Position numbers and translations under genes: made by a program. Of a DNA stretch of 64,000 nt, positions 10,569 through 21,251 are shown piece after piece (the first letter of the stretch is position 1; each line of letters opens with the position of its first letter). The DNA comes from Umbelopsis ramanniana AG (taxonomy: Eukaryota > Mucoromycota > Umbelopsidomycetes > Umbelopsidales > Umbelopsidaceae). The notes beneath the pieces are model-generated. The model worked only from the letters and a program-made list of their open reading frames with translations. It had not been told where the DNA came from and searched no databases. The stretch is from the NCBI RefSeq assembly GCF_025399195.1, contig NW_026252101.1:124001-188000 (forward strand), written 5' to 3'.

Positions 10569-11096
10569 GATCGTGGGTGATAAAGCAAACGAGGAGGATG
10601 GGTTTCGGGTGCTTGTGCGCAACAGTTTTCTGATTTCTTCCTCGGTCACGTGGGTGCCGTCATTGGCTTTGCTTGCCTTTTTGATTCTTCACCCACTTTA
10701 GATAAAATCGAACCTACCAGAGAAGCTGGACGTTCTTTAGGGTCCACTGAAGTATAATTGTGAAAGGTGGAACTTACGACTAGTATATGTGTCTGTCCAT
10801 TGGACAGCGTTGACGATCCCGTGGTCTCAGACTGGGTTATTCTTGCATTATCTGCACCAGCCTGAGGTTTATTCCCCACATGAATGGGATGTGGTAAATA
10901 GCACATTGCTCAATAGTTTCAAGGTATCAAGGAGGTTGCGGTATCGAACTACATAGTTTTTCAGGTATTGAGGATGCCATGGTAGCTTGACGTCAAAATT
11001 CGCGATTATGCCAACCAATAATTTTTGCCGCTTTAATTTTTTGGATGCCTTGAACGAAATTGGGGAAACTATCCCGATCAAACGTAAAAGCACACC
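10569..11096. promoter_or_regulatory. divergent promoter region, BAG gene and YjbQ-family gene
   Basis: About 530 nt shared by two divergently transcribed genes. A CACGTG palindrome lies at 10647-10652, and a six-codon uORF (ATG ACG GCA CCC ACG TGA, minus strand) overlaps it. A minus-strand frame from ATG 10906 (86 codons) contains a GTAAGT donor and could be a 5' exon of the BAG gene, but this is unproven. Confidence 0.4.
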
Positions 11097-11873
11097 ATGT
11101 CTTGGTACCAAACTCAATTCAAACTTAGTCCTCGGCCAAGAGGTAGTGTCCTCCATTCAGGATCGTCTTGATACGCATCACGACAGAAAAAAGCTCATTT
11201 ATGTCTGTTTTCAGGATGCCACCTTGTACACGACGAGATTTGTTCACAAGTGCCCGAGATTAGAAAGTACAAAGTCGGCATGGCCAATGTCTTTTGTAGG
11301 TATCAATGTTCACTCAGCAGCGTACCATCGACTGTTACTGAAGAGCCTTTGCAGTGCAGCATACTAGTGCCTCGCTCATGTTGAACGAGAACTACGACCC
11401 CACAGTGAGAAAAGACTATGAAATGGCTCTCAACAAAATCGCTCCTGAAGACTTTCCCTACGTCCACACCGATGAGGGTCCGGACGATATGGTAAGAGTA
11501 GCAATAGGGCAACTATATACCTTGATGAAAGCACTCATCTGTTATACGTAGCCTGGACATCTCAAATCTGGCCTTGTCGGCGTCTCACTCAACATTCCTA
11601 TAACGTTGGTATCTCCTTCCTCACCCTGTCATGCTAAAGATTTCATCCATTAGCTAAATACTCACTTTGCATTTTCCTCCCATAGTCAAGGAAGACTTAA
11701 TACCGGCACATGGCAAGGGTAAGCACTTCAACGAACTCGTACATGGCGCTTCAGCTTGCTACAAAGTTTGTTTGCTAATCTTTCTTGCACTCCATAGTAT
11801 CTGGCTCTGTGAACACAGAGATCATGGCGGTTCCCGTAAAGTTGTTGTAACTCTGCAGGGTGAACGAATGTAA
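11097..11873 (+). CDS. YjbQ/UPF0047 family protein
   Basis: Small single-domain protein of the YjbQ (UPF0047) family; some members show thiamine-phosphate synthase activity, but the physiological role is unclear. Six exons: 11097-11142, 11215-11295, 11355-11491, 11552-11604, 11686-11718, 11798-11873 (426 nt, 141 aa, the normal family length). The splice assembly restores all conserved blocks: PRPRGCHLVHDEI, NVFLQHTSASLMLNEN, HTDEGPDDM, NTGTWQGIWLCEHRDHGG, and VVVTLQGE. The conserved His and Glu residues that line the putative metal site (HTSA, NEN, DDM, CEHRDH) are all present. The start MSWYQTQF follows the family pattern. Confidence 0.95.
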
Positions 11874-12140
11874 ACAATATGTAAAATCGAACCGATCGTA
11901 TAAGGCCAAAAAATAAACCTATCTAGACCGACGAAGCAATATTCCGTAATGTACTGCTCATAATGAGTTCTAAATAGAGGCATTTCCATTGTTGTGTGAA
12001 AAAGCAAAAAAGTGCGAATATTATTGTTATGGTATTTTTTACAACTGGAATTGAGAAATGAACTTCTAGATAAAGCAAAAAGAGATGGTGGTGAATTCAA
12101 TTCAAGCGAAGCTATTTACAGGAGGACAATTTTTCTTCAT

Positions 12141-13431
12141 TCAGTCCAAATCTTCTTGGAGATGTTTTTGTTGCACTAGCGTAACAATGCAAGTAATATC
12201 GTCAACCTTGCCACCTCTATAATGGCCGCCATGGGCACGAGCACCTTTAGCCCAAGGGCTTAGTCGCTTAGGATCCAGAGAGAGACGTCGTGCAGCGTCA
12301 GTCAACAGCTTTGCCAAGACTCGGATATGTGCGAGGGAATCCTCACTTTTGCCAGTATCAGCAATGTGTCCCATATGTGCATTCACAATTTGTAAGGTTT
12401 CGTGGGAAAACACGTTGTCAAAGTAACCATCGGTGGCGAGTATGATCAAATCTCCATTGCGCAAGAAGAACGATTTGCGGTCTCCATCCTTTGGAAGGTC
12501 GGTAACATAGCTGGCTCGATTTGGGTAGTTGTCTGGGACCACCGTCAACTGATACCTGTCAAAAGTAATAATCACATGGTGTCAGTTGGGAAATTATGAT
12601 GTGTCATATTCGTGCCATCATTGACTTACGGGCAATTAAAGAAATGCTGCTGGCTTGGGCTTTCGAAGACGATCTTTTGATCACGGATCAAAATGAACGC
12701 GCTATCGCCCAAGTTACAACTGGTCATATATCCAGTCTTTTTGCACATTTCCAAAATGCAAGCTGTGCTACTTCCGGCTTGGACCATTCTGCGATCAACC
12801 AATTCAGTGAAAGCGTTGTCAAGAATATCATGTGCGTTTACAGACTCCAAATCTTTGGCGATACTTGCACAATTGTTCATGAGAGTCCAAGAGAACAAGG
12901 CTATAAAGGGATTGATGAATGACATTGTTGATGGACGACGGTAAAGAGTTATAAGGACTTACCAGGGTCAACACCAACTTCAGCCCATCCACCTACTCCG
13001 TCAGCAACACCTACGGCTAAGCCTTTGCGAGTACTTGTGTGAAAAAAAGCATCTTCACCAGCATCAACTTTGCCTACTTGAGTACGTTTCCAGTAGGGAG
13101 TTTTTTCTGCTGTATCTTTGGATTTACGACCGCGATTCTTGGGGTGCCAAGCCGCGGCAACCACAAAGTTATAATCTGTATCAGTATCTTCTTGTGGCTC
13201 TTTAGGAGCAGATTTGGAAGTTTCTACATATGTAGCATCTTCAGTTGCATGTGTGGGGATGGACACCTGGGGCTGTTGTAAAGGTGCCTTTGCGCTGGAA
13301 TGAAGCAGGAGCTCCTGGCGAGCGGTGATTGGGCGAAGAGCTACAAATGAGGGAGCAAGTGACCGCCGCCATAGTTGATAAAAGCTCGTGCGAGCTGTGA
13401 AGGCTAGACGGTTGGAAGTGGGTCTAAACAT
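12141..13431 (-). CDS. mitochondrial PP2C-type phosphatase, Ptc7/PPTC7-like
   Basis: PP2C-family Ser/Thr phosphatase like yeast Ptc7, S. pombe Azr1 and human PPTC7, which act on mitochondrial proteins. Three exons: 13431-12963, 12900-12630, 12555-12141 (1155 nt, 384 aa). The first 40 residues are rich in Arg, Ser and Leu with almost no acidic residues (FRPTSNRLAFTARTSF), consistent with a mitochondrial leader. Metal-binding motifs are intact: DAGEDAFF and GVADGVGGWAEVGVD in exon 1, TACILEM and NLGDSAFILIRD in exon 2, LATDGYFDNVFSHE and GGKVDDITCIVTLV in exon 3. The gene is convergent with the YjbQ gene (about 270 nt of shared 3' sequence). Confidence 0.94.
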
Positions 13432-14435
13432 GGGCTACCGATTTTGCAGGCAATGTGCGACAAAGTGTGGGAGAGCAAAAAAAAATATTTTTATTCTGGT
13501 GTGGGCGAAAGGAAGGAAATTTTGAGTGACGCTGCCAAGTTGGGCTTCCTTTGGCAAATCATGTATCCGAGAACGAATTTTTTATTTTTGGCTTTCTCGG
13601 TACTTGATGTTGCTGCCGGTTATCGCCACCAACACCAATCGTAACTTTAGTGTTGCAGTTTGTTTTCTCTAGAAGGCAGAAGCATTTTCGTTTCAACTCG
13701 CACATCGGAGCATCGGCAAATCATGACATAGGTAACTTTCTTTGCTTGAGCGCCTGTACATTTCGGGCACAGTATAACGTCAAATTGGCCAAACATCTGT
13801 ATAATGACTTCACTATTCAAATAATGGGGTACGCTCGGATCTTATTATTGCTTCTTGAAAATAAAGCTGCTGGTGTATATTTTTAACAATTGGTATCAAA
13901 GAAAAAAAAAAGACAATGCGGGACTTTTCTGCGCTTTCCATTGAAATTATGACTCTGATTGCCTTGGTGTCTTCGAATCACCACTCACCCCCAGTACATT
14001 AATCTAGATGGCAAGACAAATTATATTGGTAGACTAACTATCCTGGTTAGCAGGAGCATGATCGAAATGCTTGCCAATTGTGAAGAAACAGCGTAAATTT
14101 CTGTCCGAGAGCAGTGAAAATTCGCCGGAGTGTCGTCCGCGTACCCTTGCAAATTGACAATCAGTCATTTAATAAGTAGGTGGCAATCAAGGGCTGTTGA
14201 TTACAGTTTCATGTAAACAGATAGCTCCCACTTGGCAAGCTCTTTTAAAACGTGTGTTTATTGTGCTAACGCTGCCAAAATTGGCGAATGGGGTCATAGT
14301 TCGGGTTAGGGGTGTTACAGACACAATTTTTTTGAGGGTAAATGAAAATTCCAGTTCGTTCGATTGTCAAGCTTCAACTCTTTCTTTTCCTTTTACCTTA
14401 TTTTCTCGAAGAACCCTTCGCTCACTTTATAAGCT
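13432..14435. promoter_or_regulatory. divergent intergenic region, Ptc7-like and Tvp18 genes
   Basis: One kilobase between two divergent start codons. It is AT-rich on the left and holds a CT-rich leader (14370-14430) just before the Tvp18 start. No protein-like frame was recognised. Confidence 0.5.
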
Positions 14436-15776
14436 ATGGGATTATTAGACGAATTTCGCTCCAAAAACTTCTCTCTATATGGACAAGTGTAAGTGTTCTC
14501 TCTTTTATTTCATTAGGAGGTATGGCGTGTAAGGGTGCGACGGATACGGCGGCTACGTGCCAAGCGGGAAGAACGGGTACGATCATACATGCCCTCGTCT
14601 TGGCAAAAGAAGCTGCGAAAAACAACAAAGTTAGCGCAGTCTTCTTTGGTATCCAACACTGCATCATGCCACTCCCAAGCCTTCTGCCAAAAAAGAAGAA
14701 ACGAACGTCTCAGTCACTACTAGGATTTTTGGTGCGCCTATCGAGCGGGATTTGGAATACAACAGGGTAAACCGAGTTCACTTTATCTAACGCAACTTCC
14801 TACTTTTCTCTCTTTGAATGGCCTTAGATTCGGTATCATCTCAATTATACGTAAGTGATACCTTTTTTGACCTGGTTAGCATCAACGGGTGATTTATTGG
14901 GCTTGGCATAAAATATTTCCAGCACCCGGCTGGTCTTAAACCCGCTTTACATCCTTATGCTACCCGTAGTGCATGCTTTACTTACCTTATCGCATTTCAT
15001 CTAGTCCTCATTGCCCTTGGTATTGTGACTTTCTTGAGCCATGTTGTCTTCAGTATCGTCGGATGGTAAGTCGGAAAAAATGCTGCGAACAAACCAGGAA
15101 GTAAAGGTGCCCCCAACTGACTTGAAACGCTTTGTGCACTTGTGATACAGGGTCATCGCCTTTATCTTGATTCTTGTGGAAGTACCTTTGTGTATGAGGG
15201 TAAGAAGACAACGATTTCATTGAAACACCTACTTTATTGCCTTACAAATGACTGACAGTTGAACTCTTTAGATGTGCCCCACCAACGACAAGTTGTAAGT
15301 TAAACTTACCCTTGGTCCCATTCCGGGGTTCAAAAGAAAAACCTTGCTGTCTGAGTTCAGTCTTCGTTTACTAACTTATGCGTTTCCAGCGATACATTTA
15401 TACGCTACTTTGAAAACACATTGTTCCGTGCCATCATGTACCTGTGGTAAGTTTTTGCTATCAACCTCGTGAATATTGTTTGGTTTGTAACGCTAAGCTG
15501 ACATTTACTATCTAGTTTCGCCGTTGTGATGTTCCTTTCCTCTCTCCTCAACACTGGACCGCTCATTGCCGCTGGTGTCAGTCTTCTCCTTGCTGCTCTT
15601 TGCTATGGTAAGTTGCACGAAAACCTTGTCAAGTCATTTTGGTGAATAATTCTGATGTTGACTGATTCATCCCTTCCTCTCCTTCAATTGCTACTGTAGG
15701 TTTCGCTACCGTCAAGGGCCAAGGATTTGCTAGCTCTTCCATGCTTGGTGGTACCGGTGTCGATAACGTTGTTTAA
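14436..15776 (+). CDS. TVP18: Golgi membrane protein Tvp18
   Basis: Tvp18/CACFD1 family tetraspan protein of the late Golgi. Eight exons: 14436-14488, 14828-14850, 15005-15065, 15151-15199, 15272-15294, 15390-15446, 15516-15607, 15700-15776 (435 nt, 144 aa, the family length). Landmarks: DEFRSKNFSLYGQ at the N-terminus, the first helix LLIALGIVTFLSHVVFSIVG, ILILVEVPLCMRMCPTNDKF, NTLFRAIMYLCF, LIAAGVSLLLAALCYG, and VKGQGF near the end. Exons 2 and 5 are only 23 nt. Intron 1 (14489-14827, 339 nt) is far longer than the others; the residue made at that junction is Val where relatives have Trp, so a missed microexon there is possible. Confidence 0.9.
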
Positions 15777-16099
15777 GTCGTTAAGAAAGGGAGTCTTGAT
15801 TCCTATTGTGGAAAGGGAAACGTTTTATTCGCACTCCAGTCGATGTATTTTCCTCCTCGATTGTACTTAAAAAACTCTCACCGTGAAGGAGAGGTTTTTT
15901 TTATATAGTTTATATAGATATAATTGAAAAAATGGCAAACATACTCGAACCAAGTTTTTTATTTTTTTGAAAGTGGTGGTAATAAGTTGTCTGGGTCAGG
16001 GCATGAATTTGGTTGGCTTGGCCACAGTCATTTTTGTTCTCATTCGTGCCCCGCCGTCCAAAGTGTCTGTCTTGTTGTTATTGAATTACACCATTCATC
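15777..16099. other. 3' UTR of Tvp18 and promoter of tropomyosin
   Basis: Contains a poly-T/TATATAG stretch at 15894-15915 that suits 3'-end formation or a TATA element. No further gene seen. The two genes run in the same direction. Confidence 0.5.
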
Positions 16100-16623
16100 A
16101 TGGACAAATTGAGAGAAGTAAGATAAAAATCAACATATCTGTAGAGAGATGGTGCTTCCAGCATCCCAGATTAACTTTGTCCCTTGTTTGTCATCAGAAA
16201 TTAGCCTCCCTTCGTGCTGAGGTCGACAGCGCAAACGCACGCGCTGAAAAGATGGAAGCCAAGATTGCTGAACTTGAGTCTGACCATAACAAGAAGGATG
16301 ACGAGAGAACAAACTTGACTGAGAGAGCCAAGAACCTTGAGGAAAAGCTTGAAGAGGATGAGGCACAACTCAAGACTACCACTGCCAAGTAAGTAGCCGA
16401 TTTGACGCTCGATAAGAGAAAAGAGCCAGTTGAAACTGATATGATATTTCTATTTGGCAGCTTCCAGGAGGCTGACTTGAAGGCTGAAAGACTTCAAAAG
16501 AGCAACCATCGCTTGGAAATCGAGATCGCTGAACTCGACAAGAAGATCAAGAATGTTGAAGAGAAAGTCCAGGCTTCACAGGCTGAGATGGAGGAACTTA
16601 CCAGCGGTCTTGACAACGTCTAA
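16100..16623 (+). CDS. short tropomyosin
   Basis: Actin-filament coiled-coil protein that stabilises cables and guides myosin. Three exons: 16100-16117, 16198-16388, 16461-16623 (372 nt, 123 aa). The start MDKLREKLASLRAEVDSANA is the hallmark fungal tropomyos­in N-terminus. The whole chain is an unbroken heptad pattern without Pro or Gly until the end (LTSGLDNV). At 123 residues it is one 38-residue actin period shorter than the 161-residue yeast Tpm2/Cdc8 forms. The first exon holds just six codons. An alternative is a tropomyosin that lost an exon in assembly, but the sequence around both introns is continuous. Confidence 0.88.
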
Positions 16624-17657
16624 CCGTCTCGTTCTTCTTTGTCCAAGTGTAGCCTTGTTTTACTTTTTTTTTTTGCCTATGTGTGGGGAATTTAACAGGT
16701 GACATCTATGTATTTCTTGCAACAAGATCTTTCCTCCACCAAATCCGTGTTATACCTTTTTGAATATAAGGGAAGCTATGAGCCTTCTGTTACCCTTTAG
16801 CCCATTGTTGTTTGCGAGATGTTACTTTATGTGTTAAGGGAAAAAGCGTTGGTTCTATGGATGTTCGCTACGGTCATCCTATCTAACGAGCGAGCATCGG
16901 TGGCCTATGACGAATTTTCTTGTGGGGTTTAAACCTTTTTAGCACAGCCTTCTGAGTTCGTTAGGAATGAGCTGGTGGCAACAGTCCCTTCACATCAGCG
17001 CTACTTGAATCGAAGCTGCTCCAGAGTGACTTGTCATTATCTTTGGCTGCAGCATATTGTTCTTCAAAAGGCGAAATGTGTTGTGCAAATTAAAAACTCG
17101 GTCATACATGAACAGAAATTGAAATAATGTGTTGAAAAGGTAGAAGACGCGTACTTTTGATCAGATGACTACGTTTATTCTTTCAAGGAGACTTGTCAAC
17201 CCGTGGCTATTATGATATGCCTGCGACTCAAATAGGATTACCAACCTGTGCACTACTTGTGGCTTGTGGTAAGTAGAGAAAAGTGGCAAACAAGTGGAGG
17301 CGGGAGTTATTTCGACCCAAAAAAAAAACCAATTTGTCGGCGCAACGTATACATTGGCAAGAGGTTGCAATGAACAGTCGAATATTGAAACACTCTTTTT
17401 TCACATACATACGTCGCAAAATACGATTTGCATAGGGGTCTGCCGAAGCCTTTCGTTTATCAATGCTTAAGAAGGCCAGACACTATTGTGGCAGACATGT
17501 GTTCGAAAGAGCCGAATCATGCAATAGATTTGTGCCTGAATATCGGTGTAACATCAGAAGAGCAGTTCAAATCAAAAATCTAATTACAGCGCAGCCGAAT
17601 GGAATACGAGAAAGAGAGAAACCTCATCTTCTTCTCTCCCCTTCCTTTCCTTCATCG
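16624..17657. other. intergenic, promoter side of kelch protein 1
   Basis: Tropomyosin 3' UTR (poly-T at 16662) followed by sequence without recognisable genes. The kelch frame is open for 65 codons upstream of its chosen ATG, back to ATG 17463, but this part is basic and lacks a signal-peptide character, so it is probably leader. Confidence 0.45.
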
Positions 17658-19625
17658 ATGCCTGGCAGTTGGGCAGTGGTGCTACTGTCTTTTGTATTTA
17701 ATGTTCATGCAGTTTATCGCCAACATCATATAGCCGTTCTCCAAAATCCCAGTACTGTGCTTTTGATTGGAGGAGCAGCCTTACCTAATAACTATTCACA
17801 ACTTCTTGATCTTCGAAAACAACAAACCAAAAATGCCTATTCAACCTTGCCTGTAGCCTATCATACCGCTGTGCAGACATTGGGTAATGAAACACTTGTC
17901 CTGTTTGGCGCAACTGACTGGCAGTTATCCAACCTGTCAGCACCGTTTTGGATAGCAAATAATACCGCCACCATACAGAATGCAACTGATGCTGTTCAAC
18001 CACCATTGCGCTATGGTCATACGTCCTTCTCGTATAACGAGAGCGATTTTGTACTTGGTGGAATTACAGATGACCAAAATGTACTGAGTGACCTCTGGCA
18101 GCTGAAGAATATGACCTGGTCGCAAGTGGCCATCAATTCCGCAAGTTTAGCGGGACATTCGACGATTGTGTACAATGACTGGATTGTCAGTTGCTTTGGT
18201 ATCGACGACAACTGGAACCTTCAACACGAATGCTGGAGTTTAGATTTATCGACCAATGTGAGCCAAACTTTATCAGTTGAAAGCCAACATCATCCAGAAC
18301 CCAGAGCTTGGGCGTCCTTGACTTTGCCAACCAATAGCACAGAAGCCATTCTTTATGGTGGCCAAGATGATTCTGGCGACTTTCTGGATGATTTGTGGAC
18401 ATTGGATATATCTGATCTTCCAAATTCAATATACTGGAGTCACGTTCCTGCTGGCAACACAACGCATCCTGTCGCGCGCGCTGGCCATGTAGCTCTCGAG
18501 ATAGTACCGCCGCAAAATGTTTCATGCAACATCCTCCTCGTACACGGTGGAGAAGTGCCAAATACAGCTTATAACGATTCCACAGTTCAGTACCTCGACA
18601 TCAGCACACTTACCTGGATATCGCCTTCAATTGTATCACAGCAGTTCAATAATGGAAGCATCATGCTAGCCGACAGTAATACAACCAATGCTTCTCTTTC
18701 ATTTGATCAAGAAAGTGTTACATCCTCCAAGACCCTCGGTGGTGGAGCCATTGGCGGTATCGTCATTGGCAGTCTCTGTGCTGTTGCAGGCGCCGTTGGA
18801 CTTTTCATTGTATATCGCCGCCGTCGATTCAATGGAAGACACGCCGCCCAGCATAATATACCAAAATCAACAGAGTTGCCTCCAAGTTCAGGAATTATGA
18901 ACCTGCAACCACTGCAGCTATCCCTATCAGAGAAAGAGGATCTTCCTTACATCACCCAGCCCACACCTGTTAAGACGCACGATCGACGGTCCTATTTCGC
19001 TAACCAATTTCGTGACTCCATCTCCATCAAAAGCCACTCCTACGCTGAGCTCTTAGATGACGACGACGACAACGATAATAATATCTCAGTAGTGCAGACC
19101 ATGAGTGACTCCAAGCCTGACTATTCAGCACCAAGACACCATGTTTCTGATAAAACCACGGATTCGGTCATTCCAACGTTTACCATGAATTCTATTGCAG
19201 AAAATGAAGCTGTTTCCAAAGAACAATTAAGTAATCCCGGAAAGAAACAGGCTCCCTCGCCCCTTGTACTGACCAACAGTCGTATAGCTTCAATGAAAGG
19301 CTCTCGTGTATCGCAGCTTTTGAATGTACCTTCCCCTGGTTCATCACCCGGTATTGACTCTCCGCAATCTGCGCGCATCTTCCTTAGCAGGCAACCATCG
19401 TCTAAATCCACTGGACGTGGTTCCGTGCGATCCATGCAATGGGTTGGATATGACCCTAGTACACGATACTCTGAAGGTGGATCCAGCAATGCCAATCTGG
19501 TAGTCAAGAATGTACGGGATAGTGTTTTGAGCTCTGGTAGTGAACAAAGTCTTCCTCCTCAACTTGCCATCCGTAATTCATTTGGCGATGATTTCAAGGT
19601 AACTTGGCCTCCTGAAGCGGAATAG
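17658..19625 (+). CDS. kelch-repeat type I membrane protein (copy 1)
   Basis: Secreted/membrane protein with a beta-propeller, 655 aa, no introns. MPGSWAVVLLSFVFNVHAVY is a good signal peptide. The extracellular part to about residue 350 has kelch-type repeats (STVLLIGGAAL, ETLVLFGATDW, SDFVLGGITDD, EAILYGGQDDSGDFLDDLW, NILLVHGGEV) and many N-x-S/T sites. One transmembrane helix, GGAIGGIVIGSLCAVAGAVG onward, ends with RRRR and leads into a Ser-rich cytoplasmic tail of about 270 residues with an acidic DDDDDND run. Such proteins are numerous in Mucoromycota, function unknown. A second, intron-containing copy lies at 45050-47061. Confidence 0.88.
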   Translation: MPGSWAVVLLSFVFNVHAVYRQHHIAVLQNPSTVLLIGGAALPNNYSQLLDLRKQQTKNAYSTLPVAYHTAVQTLGNETLVLFGATDWQLSNLSAPFWIANNTATIQNATDAVQPPLRYGHTSFSYNESDFVLGGITDDQNVLSDLWQLKNMTWSQVAINSASLAGHSTIVYNDWIVSCFGIDDNWNLQHECWSLDLSTNVSQTLSVESQHHPEPRAWASLTLPTNSTEAILYGGQDDSGDFLDDLWTLDISDLPNSIYWSHVPAGNTTHPVARAGHVALEIVPPQNVSCNILLVHGGEVPNTAYNDSTVQYLDISTLTWISPSIVSQQFNNGSIMLADSNTTNASLSFDQESVTSSKTLGGGAIGGIVIGSLCAVAGAVGLFIVYRRRRFNGRHAAQHNIPKSTELPPSSGIMNLQPLQLSLSEKEDLPYITQPTPVKTHDRRSYFANQFRDSISIKSHSYAELLDDDDDNDNNISVVQTMSDSKPDYSAPRHHVSDKTTDSVIPTFTMNSIAENEAVSKEQLSNPGKKQAPSPLVLTNSRIASMKGSRVSQLLNVPSPGSSPGIDSPQSARIFLSRQPSSKSTGRGSVRSMQWVGYDPSTRYSEGGSSNANLVVKNVRDSVLSSGSEQSLPPQLAIRNSFGDDFKVTWPPEAE

Positions 19626-20044
19626 GGTACCACGGACAGCATGGATGTATGTTTGGATCACGCACCACCATATCATCATAGACAGTATGGAGGCTGGCCT
19701 CCCTTAGGTCAAGGAACATGGGACAGACAGTATGTGCGCGAGGTTGCCAATTTATAATAATGTTGATAAATACAATTTATATCGTATGTACACTGTACAA
19801 TCTTGAGAATTTTCTTCTTCTTTCATTCATGAAATTGATAATTTTTTTTTCTGTTCTGTTCTTTTCTTGCTAAATCTGTGGCATATGGATACATTATGGA
19901 CTCTCCATGTCTATTGTGTAGGTGGGCTGCACCGGTAGTGATGCATGCAGGTCGGGGACATGTTGGATGATAGTTTTCCTGTGAATTGATATGGAGTCAA
20001 AAATAAAGGTTGTTGATCAGTTTTTGATTGTTTGCATAATGTCC
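19626..20044. other. convergent 3' region
   Basis: Tail-to-tail region between kelch protein 1 and the BRE-like gene. AT-rich; no gene seen. Confidence 0.5.
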
Positions 20045-21251
20045 TTACTTCATATGCGCCACCTTCTCCTGCGCAGGTGTGTTTGCAGCAAACGCACAAT
20101 TTATTTGGATCGATTTTGGTTCGGCCGATACTGGAGATTGAAAGTTGATGGCAGATATCAGGTCGAGGTCAACGGATCGTGTGTCCTCATCTGACAAGTG
20201 AATATTGACTATAGCTGTGGCGACTTGTCCCATTCTCTTATCCACTTGTACGCCCTTCTTTTCTGCCAGATGGTGTAATTCTGTTTTCAACCTTTTCCAT
20301 ATATGCTCAGGGATCCGGACGTTGACGTACAAGGATATAAATTTGTATTGGACAGTATCACACTCTAATAATTGTCTGCAAGTGGTAAGGTTTACAAAAT
20401 GTTTGGCCGGCAAGCATGATTGAGTTTTCAAACTCTGATAGTGTCGTCACTTACTTTCGGAATGCATCGCAAAGGGCAGCCATTAACTCTTGACGATGTA
20501 TAGACACCGGTTCAGGGGTGATGGATACGGGTGTCTGATTAAACGAAGGCTGTAATTGGGGGGTATCTGGAGACGATGGTATAGAATATGTCTTTTTTCG
20601 AGCATCCTATAATGTCATTTTACGTCAATACAATATAAATTGAAGTAGGGGTAATGCTATTAGATGAAATGTGGCCAGACACACTTACCGTATCGTTCAA
20701 TTGACCCGGGTGTTCCGTGGAGAGGCGCTTTGTTTCCTCTTGCTATGAAAAACGCCAGGCAAAACAAAACGTAATTTTAGTACCGACATAACCAAAAATA
20801 CAAATGAGACAAGACTGATTATTCCCGGGAAGCACTTACAATGAAAAGTTCGCGTAGTTGCATCATGTATTTGAATAGACAGGTTCGATCTCTGATATCC
20901 CAATCATCTGATGCCACTTGATACACAGTAAACGCCGTTTCCAGCGGTGGTGGAAGAATAATGTCGGGAGGGAATTGCCAATCCACTGGATCAAATATGA
21001 TCTGACCTAGAGAGACGCTCATATTGTTTAGCTATTGTTTGACAGTATACCGACGCTTTGCTAGCTGGTTTCTTACAGTCAATATTTTGTCCACAGTACT
21101 CTATACGGACGTTGAAGCGATCACAACCATGTTCAGGATCAAAAGAGGAATGACTTGTTTTAGAGGACGTTATGTTGATCCCATTCACGTTTTGTTGTTG
21201 AAGGTAGTCTGTTGATTCTCGTAGTAATGCGTATAACGGTGATGTTCGCAT
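20045..21251 (-). CDS. BRE/BABAM2 (BRCC45)-like protein
   Basis: Resembles BRE, the UEV-type scaffold of the BRISC and BRCA1-A deubiquitinase complexes. Five exons: 21251-21077, 21006-20840, 20742-20689, 20606-20455, 20375-20045 (879 nt, 292 aa). The key match spans the first junction: CDRFNVRIEYCGQNIDC plus IIFDPVDWQFPPDIIL lines up with the animal block CDRF...IPYAG...IIF...PPDFIF. The C-terminal exon (KQLLECDTVQYKFISLYVNV...) would be the second UEV-like half and is more diverged. The start MRTSPLYALL matches the animal N-terminal block in position, but the frame is open about 44 codons further up with another in-frame ATG. The chain is shorter than the human one (383 aa). Confidence 0.72.
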
